Origin: Allobosea sp. 47.2.35
GTDB lineage: Bacteria; Pseudomonadota; Alphaproteobacteria; Rhizobiales; Beijerinckiaceae
Assembly (NCBI RefSeq): GCF_024655635.1
Contig: NZ_JANLGI010000023.1
Coordinates: forward strand, 1-56,178
Length of the DNA: 56,178 bases
Direction of reading: 5' to 3'
The position numbers and the translations under genes were made by a program. The notes below the pieces were generated by a model, which was not told the origin of the DNA, ran no database searches, and saw only the letters and a program-made list of their open reading frames with translations. Below are positions 26,032 to 34,859 of the stretch, one piece after another. Within the stretch, counting starts at the first letter, position 1; the number at the start of each line of letters is the position of its first letter.

Positions 26032-28017
26032 TCACTCCCCCAGCACGACCACCTTCGCGCCCTCGGCCACCTGCGCGCCGGGCTCGCCCACGACCTCGCT
26101 GACCGTGCCGTCGCGCGGGGCGGTGAGGACATGCTCCATCTTCATCGCCTCGACGATGGCGAGGCGCTGGCCCTTGGTCACGGCCTCGCCCGGCGCCACG
26201 AAGAGCGCCACAAGCTTGCCATGCATCGGCGCCTTGATGACGCCGCCCGAGCCTGCCGCCGCATCGAGATCGACGCTGAACGGATCGAACAGCGACACGG
26301 CCGTCTGCCGGCCGCGATGCAGTGCGAACCAGATGCCGCCCTCGCCCTCGGCCAGCGCGATCTCATGCTCGCCCTCGCCGATCTCATGGCCCGGCAGGCT
26401 GACGCGGGCGTCGTCGCCATGCCACTCGATCCGGGCATCGATACGCTCGCCATCGACCGTCAGCGGCAGCCCCAACGGCTGGCGCGGCATCAGCGAAAAG
26501 GCGTCGGGGTCGAGCCAGGGCGAACGCGCCTCGCCCTCCGCCCGGCCCGCAGCCGCGATCATGCCCGCCGCCTGCCGCTCCTCCTCGAGCTGCAAGGCCG
26601 CCGCCGCGACGGCCGCCGCATCGAGCGGCTGGGGCTCGGCGCCGAGCGCGCTGATGTTGCGGTCGATGAAACCGGTATCGAACGGCCCTCTCCGGAAGCC
26701 CTCCGCCTCGGTCAGCTTCTTCAGGAAGGCAAGATTGGTGCGCGGGCCGGCGACCACCGTCTCGCCCAGAGCCGCGCCCAACCGGTCGAGCGCCACATCC
26801 CTCGTAGGACCGTGGGCGATCACCTTGGCGATCATCGGGTCGTAGAACGGCGTCACCGTATCGCCGGCCTCGACACCGGTATCGATGCGGATGCCCTCGC
26901 CCTCAGGGAATTGCAGCGCCCAGAGCTTGCCCGTCGAAGGCAGGAAGCCCTTCTCGGGGTCCTCGGCATAAAGCCGCGCCTCGACGGCATGGCCCTTGGC
27001 CGAGACATCGGCCTGCGTGAAGCCGAGCGGCTCACCCGCCGCGACCTTCAACTGCAACTCGACGAGATCGAGCCCGGTGATCGCCTCCGTCACGGGATGC
27101 TCGACCTGGAGACGCGTGTTCATCTCCATGAACCAGAAACCGTCGGCCTTCAGCCCGTCGCGCCCGTCGGCGATGAACTCGACCGTACCGGCCCCGACAT
27201 AACCCACCGCCCTGGCGGCCTCGGTCGCGGCCTTGCCCATGGCGGCGCGGACCTCGGCGCTCATGCCCGGCGCTGGCGCCTCTTCGATCACCTTCTGGTG
27301 CCGCCGCTGCAAGGAGCAGTCGCGCTCGTAGAGATGGACGACATGGCCGTGGCTGTCGCCAAAAACCTGGATTTCGACATGGCGCGGCGAAAGCACGTAT
27401 TTCTCGACCAGCACGCGCGCATCGCCGAAGGCGTTCTTGCCCTCGCGCTGGGCGCTGGTCAGCGCATCCGCGAAATCCTCCGCGCGATCGACCTTCTTCA
27501 TGCCCTTGCCGCCGCCGCCGGCGACGGCCTTGATCAACACGGGATAGCCGATCCGCTCGGCCTCCTTCGCCAGGAATGCGACATCCTGCTCGGCACCGTG
27601 ATAGCCCGGCACCACCGGCACGCTGGCCTTCTCGACCAGCGCCTTGGCGGCGTCCTTGAGGCCCATCGCGCGGATGGCCGAGGCAGGCGGGCCGACGAAG
27701 ACGATGCCCGCCGCCGCGCAGGCATCGGCGAATTCGGCATTCTCCGAGAGGAAGCCATAGCCCGGATGGATGCAGGCCGCGCCCGCCTGCCTGGCGACGG
27801 CGAGGATCTTGTCGGCGTCGAGATAGCTCTCGCGGGCCGGGGCCGGGCCGATATGATAGGCCTCGTCCGCCATCTGCACGAACAGGGCCTCGGCATCGGC
27901 ATCCGAATAGACGGCGATGGTGCGCAGGCCCAGCCGCTTGGCGGTGCGGATCACCCGGCAGGCGATCTCGCCGCGATTGGCGATCAGGATGGAGGGCAGC
28001 TTGGCGGCGATCGTCAT
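26032..28017 (-). CDS. mccA: Methylcrotonyl-CoA carboxylase, biotin-containing alpha subunit
   Basis: Carboxylates the enzyme-bound biotin with ATP and bicarbonate; with the beta subunit it converts 3-methylcrotonyl-CoA to 3-methylglutaconyl-CoA in leucine breakdown. The biotin carboxylase domain (1-450) has ILIANRGEIACRVIRTA, KAVAGGGGKGMKKV, MNTRLQVEHPVTE and the ERDCSLQRRHQKV segment. The biotinyl domain is C-terminal with EAMKMEHVL, biotinyl lysine K626. 661 aa fits. The MCC rather than propionyl assignment rests on the beta subunit at 30913 on the same strand and on a second alpha subunit at 50724. The start at 28017 gives MTIAAKLPSILIANRGE. Confidence 0.87.
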   Translation of the reverse strand: MTIAAKLPSILIANRGEIACRVIRTAKRLGLRTIAVYSDADAEALFVQMADEAYHIGPAPARESYLDADKILAVARQAGAACIHPGYGFLSENAEFADACAAAGIVFVGPPASAIRAMGLKDAAKALVEKASVPVVPGYHGAEQDVAFLAKEAERIGYPVLIKAVAGGGGKGMKKVDRAEDFADALTSAQREGKNAFGDARVLVEKYVLSPRHVEIQVFGDSHGHVVHLYERDCSLQRRHQKVIEEAPAPGMSAEVRAAMGKAATEAARAVGYVGAGTVEFIADGRDGLKADGFWFMEMNTRLQVEHPVTEAITGLDLVELQLKVAAGEPLGFTQADVSAKGHAVEARLYAEDPEKGFLPSTGKLWALQFPEGEGIRIDTGVEAGDTVTPFYDPMIAKVIAHGPTRDVALDRLGAALGETVVAGPRTNLAFLKKLTEAEGFRRGPFDTGFIDRNISALGAEPQPLDAAAVAAAALQLEEERQAAGMIAAAGRAEGEARSPWLDPDAFSLMPRQPLGLPLTVDGERIDARIEWHGDDARVSLPGHEIGEGEHEIALAEGEGGIWFALHRGRQTAVSLFDPFSVDLDAAAGSGGVIKAPMHGKLVALFVAPGEAVTKGQRLAIVEAMKMEHVLTAPRDGTVSEVVGEPGAQVAEGAKVVVLGE

Positions 28018-28048
28018 GGCGGCGGCATCCTCAGGAGACGTGCCGCCT

Positions 28049-28765
28049 TTATAGCCCGCCCGTGGCGTCTGTCTGCGCCTTGTTGCGCAAACCGGATTGG
28101 GATGCTTCCGAATTCGCACTCCGCCGCAGCGAGCGCCAGATCGCCCATGTCGCCTGGAAGCAGATGCCGGCGACGACGAGGTCGAACAGATATTCCGGCC
28201 AGCGCACCGGGGCGACGCGGGCGGCGAGCCCGACCAGCGCGAAGCCGGTCGTCGAGATGGTGTCGTTGCGGCTCGACAGCCAGGTCGCCTTGATCACCGG
28301 ATTCTGCTCGCGCCGGAAGCGCCAGAGCACAGCGACGACGAGAAAGGCGATGACGATGGCGCTGGCCGCCGCGAAGCCCAACGTCCAGACCTCGATCGGC
28401 CGCGGCCGGACGATCTTGTCCCAGAGATCGTAGAGCGTGTGCAGCCCGGCGACCGCCATGACGGCGCCGATCGCGACGGCTGCAAGCCGCTCGATCCGCG
28501 TATCGCGGCCGAAGACGATCGCCGCGATGCCGTAGAGCGCGACGTCATAGACCCAGTCGACGCCGTCCTTGAAGAGCTGGGCATTGCCGATGGCAAGCGC
28601 CCAGACGACGGTCGCCACCGCCTGGATCAGGATGCCGAGCGCGATGCCCCAGATGGTGAGCGTATAGGCGCGGGCAGTCTTGCGATTGACGCCTTGACCG
28701 TCATGGTCGGGCTTGTCCCGACCATCCATGTCTTCAGGAGCTTGCGGCAGGCTGGCGGCTGACAA
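28049..28765 (-). CDS. Cation-diffusion-facilitator-like membrane protein
   Basis: A protein of about 238 aa with six hydrophobic helices (YTLTIWGIALGILIQAVATVVWALA; VWTLGFAAASAIVIAFLVVAVLW; FALVGLAARV and others) and conserved acidic positions KDGVDWVYD and SSRNDTISTTG, as in CDF-type metal exporters. It lacks an obvious cytosolic domain. The first ~25 residues (…MDGRDKPDHDGQG) are not family-like but are the translation of a palindromic repeat, so the repeat lies inside the 5' end or the true start is downstream with a non-standard codon. It lies 31 bp upstream of mccA on the same strand. Confidence 0.78.
   Translation of the reverse strand: MSAASLPQAPEDMDGRDKPDHDGQGVNRKTARAYTLTIWGIALGILIQAVATVVWALAIGNAQLFKDGVDWVYDVALYGIAAIVFGRDTRIERLAAVAIGAVMAVAGLHTLYDLWDKIVRPRPIEVWTLGFAAASAIVIAFLVVAVLWRFRREQNPVIKATWLSSRNDTISTTGFALVGLAARVAPVRWPEYLFDLVVAGICFQATWAIWRSLRRSANSEASQSGLRNKAQTDATGGL
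28703..28729. repeat. REP-like palindrome, first copy
   Basis: Contains ATGGTCGGG and CCCGACCAT arms around a CTTGT loop, followed by CCATG. Read on the opposite strand it encodes the DGRDKPDHD-type peptide. An inverted second copy lies about 120 bp away (28825). Confidence 0.75.
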
Positions 28766-28824
28766 GGTCGCGCTCCGATGAGAGCTTCGTCTGTCTCATG
28801 CCCTTGGTAGCGGCGGCAAGACGT

Positions 28825-28853
28825 GGATGGTCGGGACAAACCCGACCATGACG
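28825..28853. repeat. REP-like palindrome, second copy in inverted orientation
   Basis: Matches the element at 28703 in the opposite orientation: GGATGGTCGGGACAAA then CCCGACCATGACG, with one base different in the loop. It lies in the gap between the CDF-like and dehydrogenase genes, so the pair forms a large inverted repeat (BIME-like). Confidence 0.75.
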
Positions 28854-28872
28854 ATAGCGACTGTCGTCGCCC

Positions 28873-29634
28873 TCACCCGCGCCCGACGAGCGGCGCCTTG
28901 GTCGCCATGACGGTGACGAACAGCACGTTCGCCTCGGGCGGCAGGCCGGCCATATGCAGCACGGTCGTCGCGACATGCTCGACATCCATCACCGCCTCGA
29001 CCTTGATCGAGCCGTCCGCCTGCGGCACGCCAGTGGTCATCTTGCGTGCCATCTCGGTCAGCGCGTTGCCGATATCGACCTGGCCGACGGCGATGTCGTA
29101 TTTGCGCCCGTCGAGCGCCGCCGTCTTGGTCAGGCCCGAGATCGCATGCTTCGTCGCGGTATAGGCAACCGAGTTCGGCCGCGGCGCATGGGCCGAGATC
29201 GAGCCGTTATTGATGATGCGCCCGCCCTGCGGCTCTTGCGCCTTCATCGCCTTGAAGGCGGCCTGGGTGCAGAGGAACGGCCCGGTCAGGTTGGTGTCGA
29301 CCACCTTCTGCCAATCCTCCAGCGAGAGATCCTCCAGCAGCACGCCGCCCGGCGCATTCACGCCGGCATTGTTGAAGAGCACGTCGACCCGGCCGAAAGC
29401 TTCCTTCGTCCTGGCGAAGAGGTTCTCGACCGAGGCCTTGTCGGTGACATCGGTCGGCACCGCCAGGGCCCGGCTCTCGTCGACGCCGGAGAGCTGGATC
29501 GTCTCCTCCAGCGCATCCGAGCGGCGACCGGCCAGCACGGTGCGATAGCCGTCCTTCAGGAAGGCGATGGCGACCGAGCGCCCCACGCCCGAGCCGGCGC
29601 CGGTGATGATCGCGACCTTGTTATGTCCCGCCAT
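28873..29634 (-). CDS. Short-chain dehydrogenase/reductase
   Basis: A 253-aa NAD(P)-dependent SDR. Motifs: [19 protein letters not shown] (cofactor loop), [20 protein letters not shown], and the catalytic Ser-Tyr-Lys in [22 protein letters not shown]. The C-terminal end with [30 protein letters not shown] is a pattern I associate with SDRs acting on hydroxyacyl or small alcohol substrates. Within the leucine-carboxylase neighbourhood a branched-chain role is possible but unproven. The ATG is preceded by GGGGAAA. Confidence 0.9.
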   Translation of the reverse strand: MAGHNKVAIITGAGSGVGRSVAIAFLKDGYRTVLAGRRSDALEETIQLSGVDESRALAVPTDVTDKASVENLFARTKEAFGRVDVLFNNAGVNAPGGVLLEDLSLEDWQKVVDTNLTGPFLCTQAAFKAMKAQEPQGGRIINNGSISAHAPRPNSVAYTATKHAISGLTKTAALDGRKYDIAVGQVDIGNALTEMARKMTTGVPQADGSIKVEAVMDVEHVATTVLHMAGLPPEANVLFVTVMATKAPLVGRG

Positions 29635-29787
29635 GCGTTTCCCCGTATTTCCCTGGACCTAAATCGTTTGAGATGGTGCTCGACCATAACGGGCGAAATC
29701 GCCCAGGGGAACCATGGGATGGCTCGCGCTCCATGCGCTTGCCGCCCGCCATCCGTGCCGTATCGTTGTAGTCGGGAGGACGACGCG

Positions 29788-30873
29788 ATGACCAGCCTGA
29801 ACCGCCGCCATCTGCTCGCAGCCGGCGCCGCCGCGCTGGCTGGGCCAGCGCTCGCCCAACAGCAGGGCCACGAGCATCATGGCCCGCAATACGAGCGGCT
29901 CAGCCAGCCGGGCCGGATCGAGAAGCCACCACTCGCCGCAACGCAGAACGTCTTCGATTCGCCCGCCCCGAAAGCAGCCTCGCCCGGCCGCTGGAGCGCC
30001 AGGGCGCCCCTGCCGCTGCCGCGCTCGGAAATGGCCTGGGCAACGGCCTTCGAGGACAGGATGCATGTCGTCGGCGGCTATGGCGAGCAGCGCACGGATC
30101 GCCCCTATCACCATGTCTATGACGGCAAGGCCGACAGGTGGAACGACGGAGCGCCCCTGCCCCAGGGCGCCAACCATGTCGGCGTCGCCTTTCTCGACGG
30201 CAAGCTTTTCGCCATCGGCGGTTTCCTCGAACAGAACCGCAAGCCGCATCCGCGCTGCTTCACCTATGATCCGAAGGCCGATCGCTGGGCCGATATCGCC
30301 GCCCTGCCCCGTGCCGCCGGCTCGACCGCCGTCGTCGGCCTCGGCGGCGTCCTGCATGTCATCGGCGGCGCGATCGGCGAGACCACCGAGACCAAGCGTT
30401 CGATCGACTGGCATCTCGTCTACGATCCCAAGGCCGACCGCTGGAGCGAGCGCAGGCCGATGCCAACCGCCCGCGACCACACCGGCACGCTCGCCATCGG
30501 CAACCTGATCCATGTCATCGGCGGGCGCGTCGATTCCTTCCACACCAACTCGAACCTGCACCACTCCTACGATCCTGCCGCCGACAAATGGACGATGCGC
30601 ACGCCGATCCCGACGGGCCGCTCCGGCCATGGCGCCGTGCTCTATCGCGGCAAGGTCTTCGTCATGGGCGGCGAAGGCACGAACCGCGTCTTCGGCCAGA
30701 TGGAGGCCTATGATCCGGCGACCGACGGCTGGGAGCAATATGCGCCGATGCTGACGCCCCGCCATGGACTCGGCGCCGCACTGGTCGGCGACGCGGTCCA
30801 TGTCGCCGGCGGCGGCCCCGTCATGGGCGGCGGCGTACAGAGCGCCGTGCACGAGGCGTTCTCGCTGGCGTAG
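29788..30873 (+). CDS. Exported Kelch-repeat protein
   Basis: A 361-aa protein with an N-terminal Tat-type signal NRRHLLAAGAAALAGPALA followed by a His/Gln-rich stretch (QQQGHEHHG). About six Kelch blades follow, each with the pattern …MHVVGGYG… or …IGGFLEQNR… and a closing W, for example KADRWNDGAPLP, KADRWADIAALP, KADRWSERRPMP and ADKWTMRTPIP. They predict a six-bladed beta-propeller in the periplasm. The binding partner is unknown. The start has a GGGAGGA site 9 bp upstream. It is on the opposite strand to the flanking carboxylase and dehydrogenase genes, so it splits the leucine-degradation cluster. Confidence 0.9.
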   Translation: MTSLNRRHLLAAGAAALAGPALAQQQGHEHHGPQYERLSQPGRIEKPPLAATQNVFDSPAPKAASPGRWSARAPLPLPRSEMAWATAFEDRMHVVGGYGEQRTDRPYHHVYDGKADRWNDGAPLPQGANHVGVAFLDGKLFAIGGFLEQNRKPHPRCFTYDPKADRWADIAALPRAAGSTAVVGLGGVLHVIGGAIGETTETKRSIDWHLVYDPKADRWSERRPMPTARDHTGTLAIGNLIHVIGGRVDSFHTNSNLHHSYDPAADKWTMRTPIPTGRSGHGAVLYRGKVFVMGGEGTNRVFGQMEAYDPATDGWEQYAPMLTPRHGLGAALVGDAVHVAGGGPVMGGGVQSAVHEAFSLA

Positions 30874-30912
30874 GAGAGCAGCTCAACGATAGCTGCTCCC
30901 CGGAACGCAGGA

Positions 30913-32520
30913 TCACATCCGGAACACGCCGAACTTCGTCTCGGGCACCTCGGCGTTCAGCGTCGCCGAGAAGGCCAGCGCCAGCACGCGCCGCGTCTCG
31001 GAGGGCAGGATGATGCCGTCGTCCCAGAGCCGCGCCGTCGCAAAGTAGGGCGAGCCCTCTTCCTCGTAGCGGTTGCGGATCGGCGCCTTGAAGGCTTCCT
31101 CGTCCGCTGCCGGCCAACTCTTGCCCTCGGCCTCGATATTGTCGCGGCGCACGGTCGCGAGCACGCTCGCCGCCTGCTCGCCCCCCATCACCGAGATCCG
31201 CGAATTCGGCCAGGTGAACAGGAACCGTGGGCTATAGGCCCGCCCGCACATGCCGTAATTGCCGGCACCGAACGAGCCGCCGACCAGCACGGTGATCTTC
31301 GGCACGCGCGCCGAGGCGACGGCCGTGACGAGCTTGGCGCCGTCCTTGGCGATGCCGCGCGTCTCGACATCGCGGCCGACCATGAAGCCGGTGATGTTCT
31401 GCAGGAAGAGCAGCGGAATCCGCCGCTGGCAGCACAGTTCGATGAAATGCGCGCCCTTGACCGCGCTTTCCGAGAACAGGATGCCGTTATTAGCGATGAT
31501 CCCGACCGGGATGCCGTGAATGCGCGCGAAGCCCGTCACCAGCGTCGTGCCGTAGAGCTTCTTGAACTCGTCGAACTCCGAGCCGTCGACGAGACGCGCG
31601 ATCACCTCGCGGATGTCGTACTGCTTCTTGAGGTCGGTCGGGACCACGGCTTCGAGCTCGGCCGGGTCGTAGAGCGGCTCGACCGGCTCGGCGATATCGA
31701 TATCCGGACGCTTCACGCTGTTGAGATTGCCGGCGATCCGCCGGGCGATCGCGAGCGCATGGGTATCGTCGCCGGCATAATGGTCGGCGACGCCGGACAA
31801 CCGCGCATGCACGTCGGCACCGCCCAGGTCCTCGGCCGAGACGACTTCGCCCGTCGCCGCCTTCACCAGCGGCGGGCCACCGAGGAAGATCGTGCCCTGC
31901 TTCCTGACGATCACCGTCTCGTCCGACATGGCCGGCACATAGGCACCGCCGGCGGTGCAGGAGCCCATCACCACCGCGACCTGCGGGATACCCTCGGCCG
32001 AGAGCGTCGCCTGGTTGTAGAAGATTCGGCCGAAATGCTCGCGATCGGGAAAGACCTCGGTCTGGTGCGGCAGGTTCGCCCCGCCGGAATCGACGAGATA
32101 GATGCAGGGCAAGCGGTTCTCGCGCGCGATCTCCTGCGCCCGCAGATGCTTCTTCACCGTCATCGGATAGTAAGTGCCGCCTTTGATCGTCGCATCGTTG
32201 CAGACGATCATGCATTCGCGGCCGGCGACGCGGCCGATGCCGGCGATCATGCCGGCGGCGTGGACATCGCCCTCATACATGCCGAAGGCAGCAAGTGAGC
32301 CGATTTCGAGGAAGGCCGAGCCCGGATCGGTCAGCCGCAGCACGCGTTCGCGCGGCAGAAGCTTGCCCCGCGCCGTGTGGCGCTCGCGGGACTTGGCATT
32401 GCCGCCGAGCGCGGCAGTAGCGCGATGCTGCTGGAGTTCGTCGCGCAGGCCGGCCCAGGCTTCGGCATTGGCGCGCGTCTCGGCCGAATTCAGATCGACC
32501 TTGCTCTCGATGACAGGCAC
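30913..32520 (-). CDS. mccB: Methylcrotonyl-CoA carboxylase, beta subunit
   Basis: Carboxyltransferase subunit (535 aa) transferring CO2 from biotin to 3-methylcrotonyl-CoA. Long conserved blocks such as [73 protein letters not shown] and [15 protein letters not shown] are typical of MccB rather than PccB. The longest frame begins at a TTG (32541), but a GTG at 32520 follows an AGGAG site by 7 nt, so the start is placed there (protein [12 protein letters not shown]). The partner alpha subunit is 2.9 kb downstream on the same strand. Confidence 0.9.
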   Translation of the reverse strand: MPVIESKVDLNSAETRANAEAWAGLRDELQQHRATAALGGNAKSRERHTARGKLLPRERVLRLTDPGSAFLEIGSLAAFGMYEGDVHAAGMIAGIGRVAGRECMIVCNDATIKGGTYYPMTVKKHLRAQEIARENRLPCIYLVDSGGANLPHQTEVFPDREHFGRIFYNQATLSAEGIPQVAVVMGSCTAGGAYVPAMSDETVIVRKQGTIFLGGPPLVKAATGEVVSAEDLGGADVHARLSGVADHYAGDDTHALAIARRIAGNLNSVKRPDIDIAEPVEPLYDPAELEAVVPTDLKKQYDIREVIARLVDGSEFDEFKKLYGTTLVTGFARIHGIPVGIIANNGILFSESAVKGAHFIELCCQRRIPLLFLQNITGFMVGRDVETRGIAKDGAKLVTAVASARVPKITVLVGGSFGAGNYGMCGRAYSPRFLFTWPNSRISVMGGEQAASVLATVRRDNIEAEGKSWPAADEEAFKAPIRNRYEEEGSPYFATARLWDDGIILPSETRRVLALAFSATLNAEVPETKFGVFRM

Positions 32521-32633
32521 GGGCGCGCTCCTCGGTAACAATCTCTGCCGAGTTTATGGCGCGCCGCGTCGAAAACGCCAACCGGCGCGGACGCACGGAC
32601 GCGGCCGTGCAAATCCGCGCCGCTGGACCCCAC

Positions 32634-32840
32634 TCATTCCTTCATCTTGTTGATCGAGCCGGTCACGGACGGCGCAGCGACCGCGCCGATCGCGCCACCG
32701 GCAATCGCCCCGATCGGCCCGCCGACAAGTGCGCCGGCTCCCGCGCCGGCCGCAGCGCCGGCGATACGCTGGTCGGTCGTGTTGCAGCCTGCGAGCAGCA
32801 GGGCGAGGCCGCCCGCCAGGAAAAAGCTTCGCATTGTCAT
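32634..32840 (-). CDS. Glycine-zipper lipoprotein
   Basis: A small outer-membrane-type lipoprotein of 68 aa. The signal peptide ends in LALLLAGC, whose Cys is the lipidation site. The mature part has a glycine-zipper helix pair (AGAAAGAGAGALVGG then IGAIAGGAIGAVAA), as in SlyB/OmpA-linked and osmotically inducible lipoproteins. The start could be the ATG at 32840 (MTMRSFF), 32834 or 32846. It lies 114 bp downstream of the divergently expressed mccB start. Function is unknown. Confidence 0.82.
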   Translation of the reverse strand: MTMRSFFLAGGLALLLAGCNTTDQRIAGAAAGAGAGALVGGPIGAIAGGAIGAVAAPSVTGSINKMKE

Positions 32841-32901
32841 CCCCATCTTCAACCCAACCCCAAGGGCGAAGATGGCGGCGCCATGGCTAACGGCTGGTAA
32901 A

Positions 32902-33606
32902 TCAGGCCTGAACGGTCGGCCCGAAGACGCGCTCGAACGCCTCGCGCAGCACCGAGTCGACCTCTGGCATGGTCACCGGCAGGCCGAGATCGACCAGCGA
33001 GGTCACGCCGTGCTGGCTGACGCCGCAAGGCACGATGCCGTCGAAATGCGTGAGGTCCGGCTCGACATTGAGCGAGATGCCATGGAACGAGACCCAGCGC
33101 CGCACGCGGATGCCGATCGCCGCGATCTTGTCCTCGACACCGGCGCCCTTGGTGGGGCGGCGCACCCAGACGCCGACCCGATCCTCGCGCCGCTCGCCAC
33201 GGACGTTGAAATCGTCGAGCGTCCCGATCAGCCAGCCTTCGAGCGCGGCGACGAAGCGGCGCAGGTCCGGCTGGCGGCGCTTCAGGTCCAGCATGACATA
33301 GGCCACGCGCTGGCCGGGGCCGTGATAGGTGAACTGCCCGCCCCGCCCGGAGCGGAACACCGGGAATCGCTCCGGCGCGATCAGGTCCTCGTCGCGGGCC
33401 GAGGTGCCGGCGGTATAGAGCGGCGGATGCTCGACCAGCCAGACCCGCTCGCGCGCCAGCCCGTCCGCGATCAGCCCGGCGCGGGCCTCCATCTCGGCAA
33501 CGGCCTCGTCATAGCCGACGAGCCCTTCGCTCACGACCCATTCGACTGGCTCGGACACCTCTTCCGGCAGGAAGGAGACGGCCAGTTCCTCACGCATCTT
33601 CACCAT
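32902..33606 (-). CDS. lipB: Lipoyl(octanoyl) transferase
   Basis: Transfers octanoyl groups from acyl carrier protein to lipoate-dependent enzymes, the first step of lipoate assembly in the cytosol. Motifs: [24 protein letters not shown] (conserved Gly/His), [12 protein letters not shown] with its lysine, and [14 protein letters not shown] with the catalytic Cys. 234 aa is a normal length. The ATG at 33606 and one at 33597 (MREELAVSF) are both possible starts. It is a single gene, with lipA not nearby. It is divergent from the FliN-like gene by 137 bp. Confidence 0.94.
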   Translation of the reverse strand: MVKMREELAVSFLPEEVSEPVEWVVSEGLVGYDEAVAEMEARAGLIADGLARERVWLVEHPPLYTAGTSARDEDLIAPERFPVFRSGRGGQFTYHGPGQRVAYVMLDLKRRQPDLRRFVAALEGWLIGTLDDFNVRGERREDRVGVWVRRPTKGAGVEDKIAAIGIRVRRWVSFHGISLNVEPDLTHFDGIVPCGVSQHGVTSLVDLGLPVTMPEVDSVLREAFERVFGPTVQA

Positions 33607-33743
33607 GGCTTAACCATGTTCCGTCCAAAGTTTCCGGGCTGGCGACACACCGGCCCGACCCGCGGAATGCCTCTTGCGCCCAAAACCGGCGGGCAGGCAA
33701 GTTTCGCTGGTCCAATTCTGAAGTAGGGTTCCGGAGGCAGGAC

Positions 33744-34013
33744 TTGAAGGCCGATCTCGATCTCGTCCCGGTGGAACTCACGGTGGTGCTCGGCCAGACC
33801 GAAATGCCGATCTACAAGCTGCTGCGCCTCGGCCGCGGCGCGATCATCGAACTGAACACCAGTGAGACCGACGAGGTCCAGATTCTCGCCAACAACCACC
33901 CCTTCGCCAAGGGAATCGTCGTGGTCAGCGGCGCCCGAATCTCCGTCGAAATCACCCAGATGCTCAAGCGCCCGACGATCTACACCCTGCAGACCGTCGC
34001 CGACGCGGCCTGA
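33744..34013 (+). CDS. Stand-alone FliN/SpoA-domain protein
   Basis: An 89-aa protein that is almost entirely one SpoA (flagellar switch C-ring) domain: LVPVELTVVLGQTEMPIYKLLRLGRGAIIEL is the first beta-strand pair and the NNHPFAKGIVVV segment the second. Flagellar FliN is usually ~100-150 aa with an N-terminal extension and sits among fli genes. This one lacks the extension and has no flagellar neighbours, so a non-flagellar or accessory switch role is likely. The start is a TTG with a GGAGG 7 bp upstream. A weak hairpin terminator follows at 34029, then a tRNA gene. Confidence 0.85.
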   Translation: MKADLDLVPVELTVVLGQTEMPIYKLLRLGRGAIIELNTSETDEVQILANNHPFAKGIVVVSGARISVEITQMLKRPTIYTLQTVADAA

Positions 34014-34028
34014 ATCGGCCCCTCCTGG

Positions 34029-34055
34029 GGAAAAATCGCGCTTCTGCGTTTTTCC
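34029..34055 (+). terminator. Candidate terminator after the FliN-like gene
   Basis: GGAAAAA pairs with TTTTTCC around a CGC/GCG inner stem, the second arm being T-rich. It lies 16 bp after the stop codon. The stem is imperfect (one bulged T), so the call is moderate. Confidence 0.5.
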
Positions 34056-34067
34056 TTCATGACGCTC

Positions 34068-34096
34068 TTGTGGCGGCGGATTCGATTTGCTAGATC
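34068..34096 (+). promoter_or_regulatory. Candidate promoter of the tRNA-Leu gene
   Basis: TTGTGG (34068-34073) and TAGATC (34091-34096) are 17 bp apart and 44 bp upstream of the tRNA. The -10 match is poor, so this is only a candidate. Confidence 0.35.
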
Positions 34097-34139
34097 GGCG
34101 CCGCTCCCTGGTTGCACCGCCCGCAACCGGAAACGAGCT

Positions 34140-34224
34140 GCGGTCGTGGCGGAATTGGTAGACGCACTACCTTGAGGTGGTAGCGGGGAGACCCGTGGAG
34201 GTTCGAGTCCTCTCGACCGCACCA
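34140..34224 (+). tRNA. tRNA-Leu (anticodon GAG)
   Basis: An 85-nt class II tRNA with GCGGTCG/CGACCGC acceptor stem and encoded CCA. The anticodon arm CTACC-TTGAGGT-GGTAG has GAG at positions 34-36, decoding CUC and CUU. A long variable arm (CGGGGAGACCCG-type) and the T loop GGTTCGAGTCC are present. Preceded by a weak promoter and followed by a clear terminator. Confidence 0.96.
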
Positions 34225-34230
34225 AATTCA

Positions 34231-34272
34231 AAAAGGCCCGAGCTTGCTATGACTTGGCAGCTCGGGCCTTTT
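34231..34272 (+). terminator. Terminator after tRNA-Leu
   Basis: A perfect 14-bp stem (AAAAGGCCCGAGCT with AGCTCGGGCCTTTT) with a 14-nt loop and T-run, 6 bp after the CCA end. Confidence 0.88.
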
Positions 34273-34637
34273 CGATTCTTTCCCCTGACACCAGTGACTT
34301 CTCCTGCGCTGCGGCACTCTTGTGCCAGTGTGGCTCGTGCCCGTCAGGATCTCGAAGCGAGCGACGGATCTCAAGCCCGTGTCCGCCGCAAGGACGCCTC
34401 TCCGCCAGCCCGCTCATTCTCCACCGATGCCGATGCGACGAACTGGGCCACAGGCTGTTCCTTGGGGGCTTCGTGCCGCGCGTTCCGGGGCCGGACGCAA
34501 AGCCTTGACGGCGAGGCTGGGAGCGCTGCCCCTGCCTCGCAACTGACCTGCCGAGGAGAGCATCGCGCAAGCGGCCCGTTTCGGGAACGATGGCTTTCCG
34601 GAACCGGCGGATCGGATATAGTGCCGCTATCGAACTC
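34273..34637. other. 365 bp without a supported gene
   Basis: Between the tRNA terminator and the riboswitch. Open frames exist on both strands but none has a ribosome-binding site or recognisable protein, and one runs through the riboswitch. The position 3' of a tRNA-Leu is a common integration site, but I see no repeat of the tRNA end or integrase here. It probably holds the promoter for the riboswitch transcript. Confidence 0.6.
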
Positions 34638-34824
34638 GCGGGAGAGATCGTCTCGGGTCATCCGGGAAGGCGCCGACGGAGCAACCGCCCCGGAAACTCT
34701 CAGGCAAAAGAACCGCACCTGAATTGAAACTCTGAAAAGCGGAGCAGCAGCTCCCGCCGACGGTGTAAGCCCGCTGCTCGATGATGAGCGCGGGCGAAGC
34801 TCTCAGGCCAATGACAGAGGGGGC
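34638..34824 (+). promoter_or_regulatory. Tandem glycine riboswitch
   Basis: Two glycine-aptamer-like units in series. Unit 1 has GGGAGAG, GGCGCCGACGGAGCAACC and ACTCTCAGGCAAAAGAACCG. Unit 2 has CTCCCGCCGACGGTGTAAGCC, GCTCTCAGGCCAATGACAGAGG. These are the hallmark conserved segments of the glycine riboswitch. It ends 36 bp before the DadA-type gene on the plus strand. Glycine binding typically turns on genes that degrade glycine, so the downstream oxidase is probably glycine-inducible. Confidence 0.92.
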
Positions 34825-34859
34825 GCCACATCCGCAGGGACTGCGGAAGGAGCGCTTTC

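Noticed and set aside
34371..34718. 115-codon minus-strand frame in the riboswitch region
   Set aside because: Its start overlaps the first aptamer in antisense, it has no ribosome site and its protein shows no fold-like pattern.
34177..34722. Long plus-strand frame starting inside tRNA-Leu
   Set aside because: It begins in the tRNA, crosses the terminator and runs into the glycine riboswitch. The protein is low-complexity, so it is a chance open frame.
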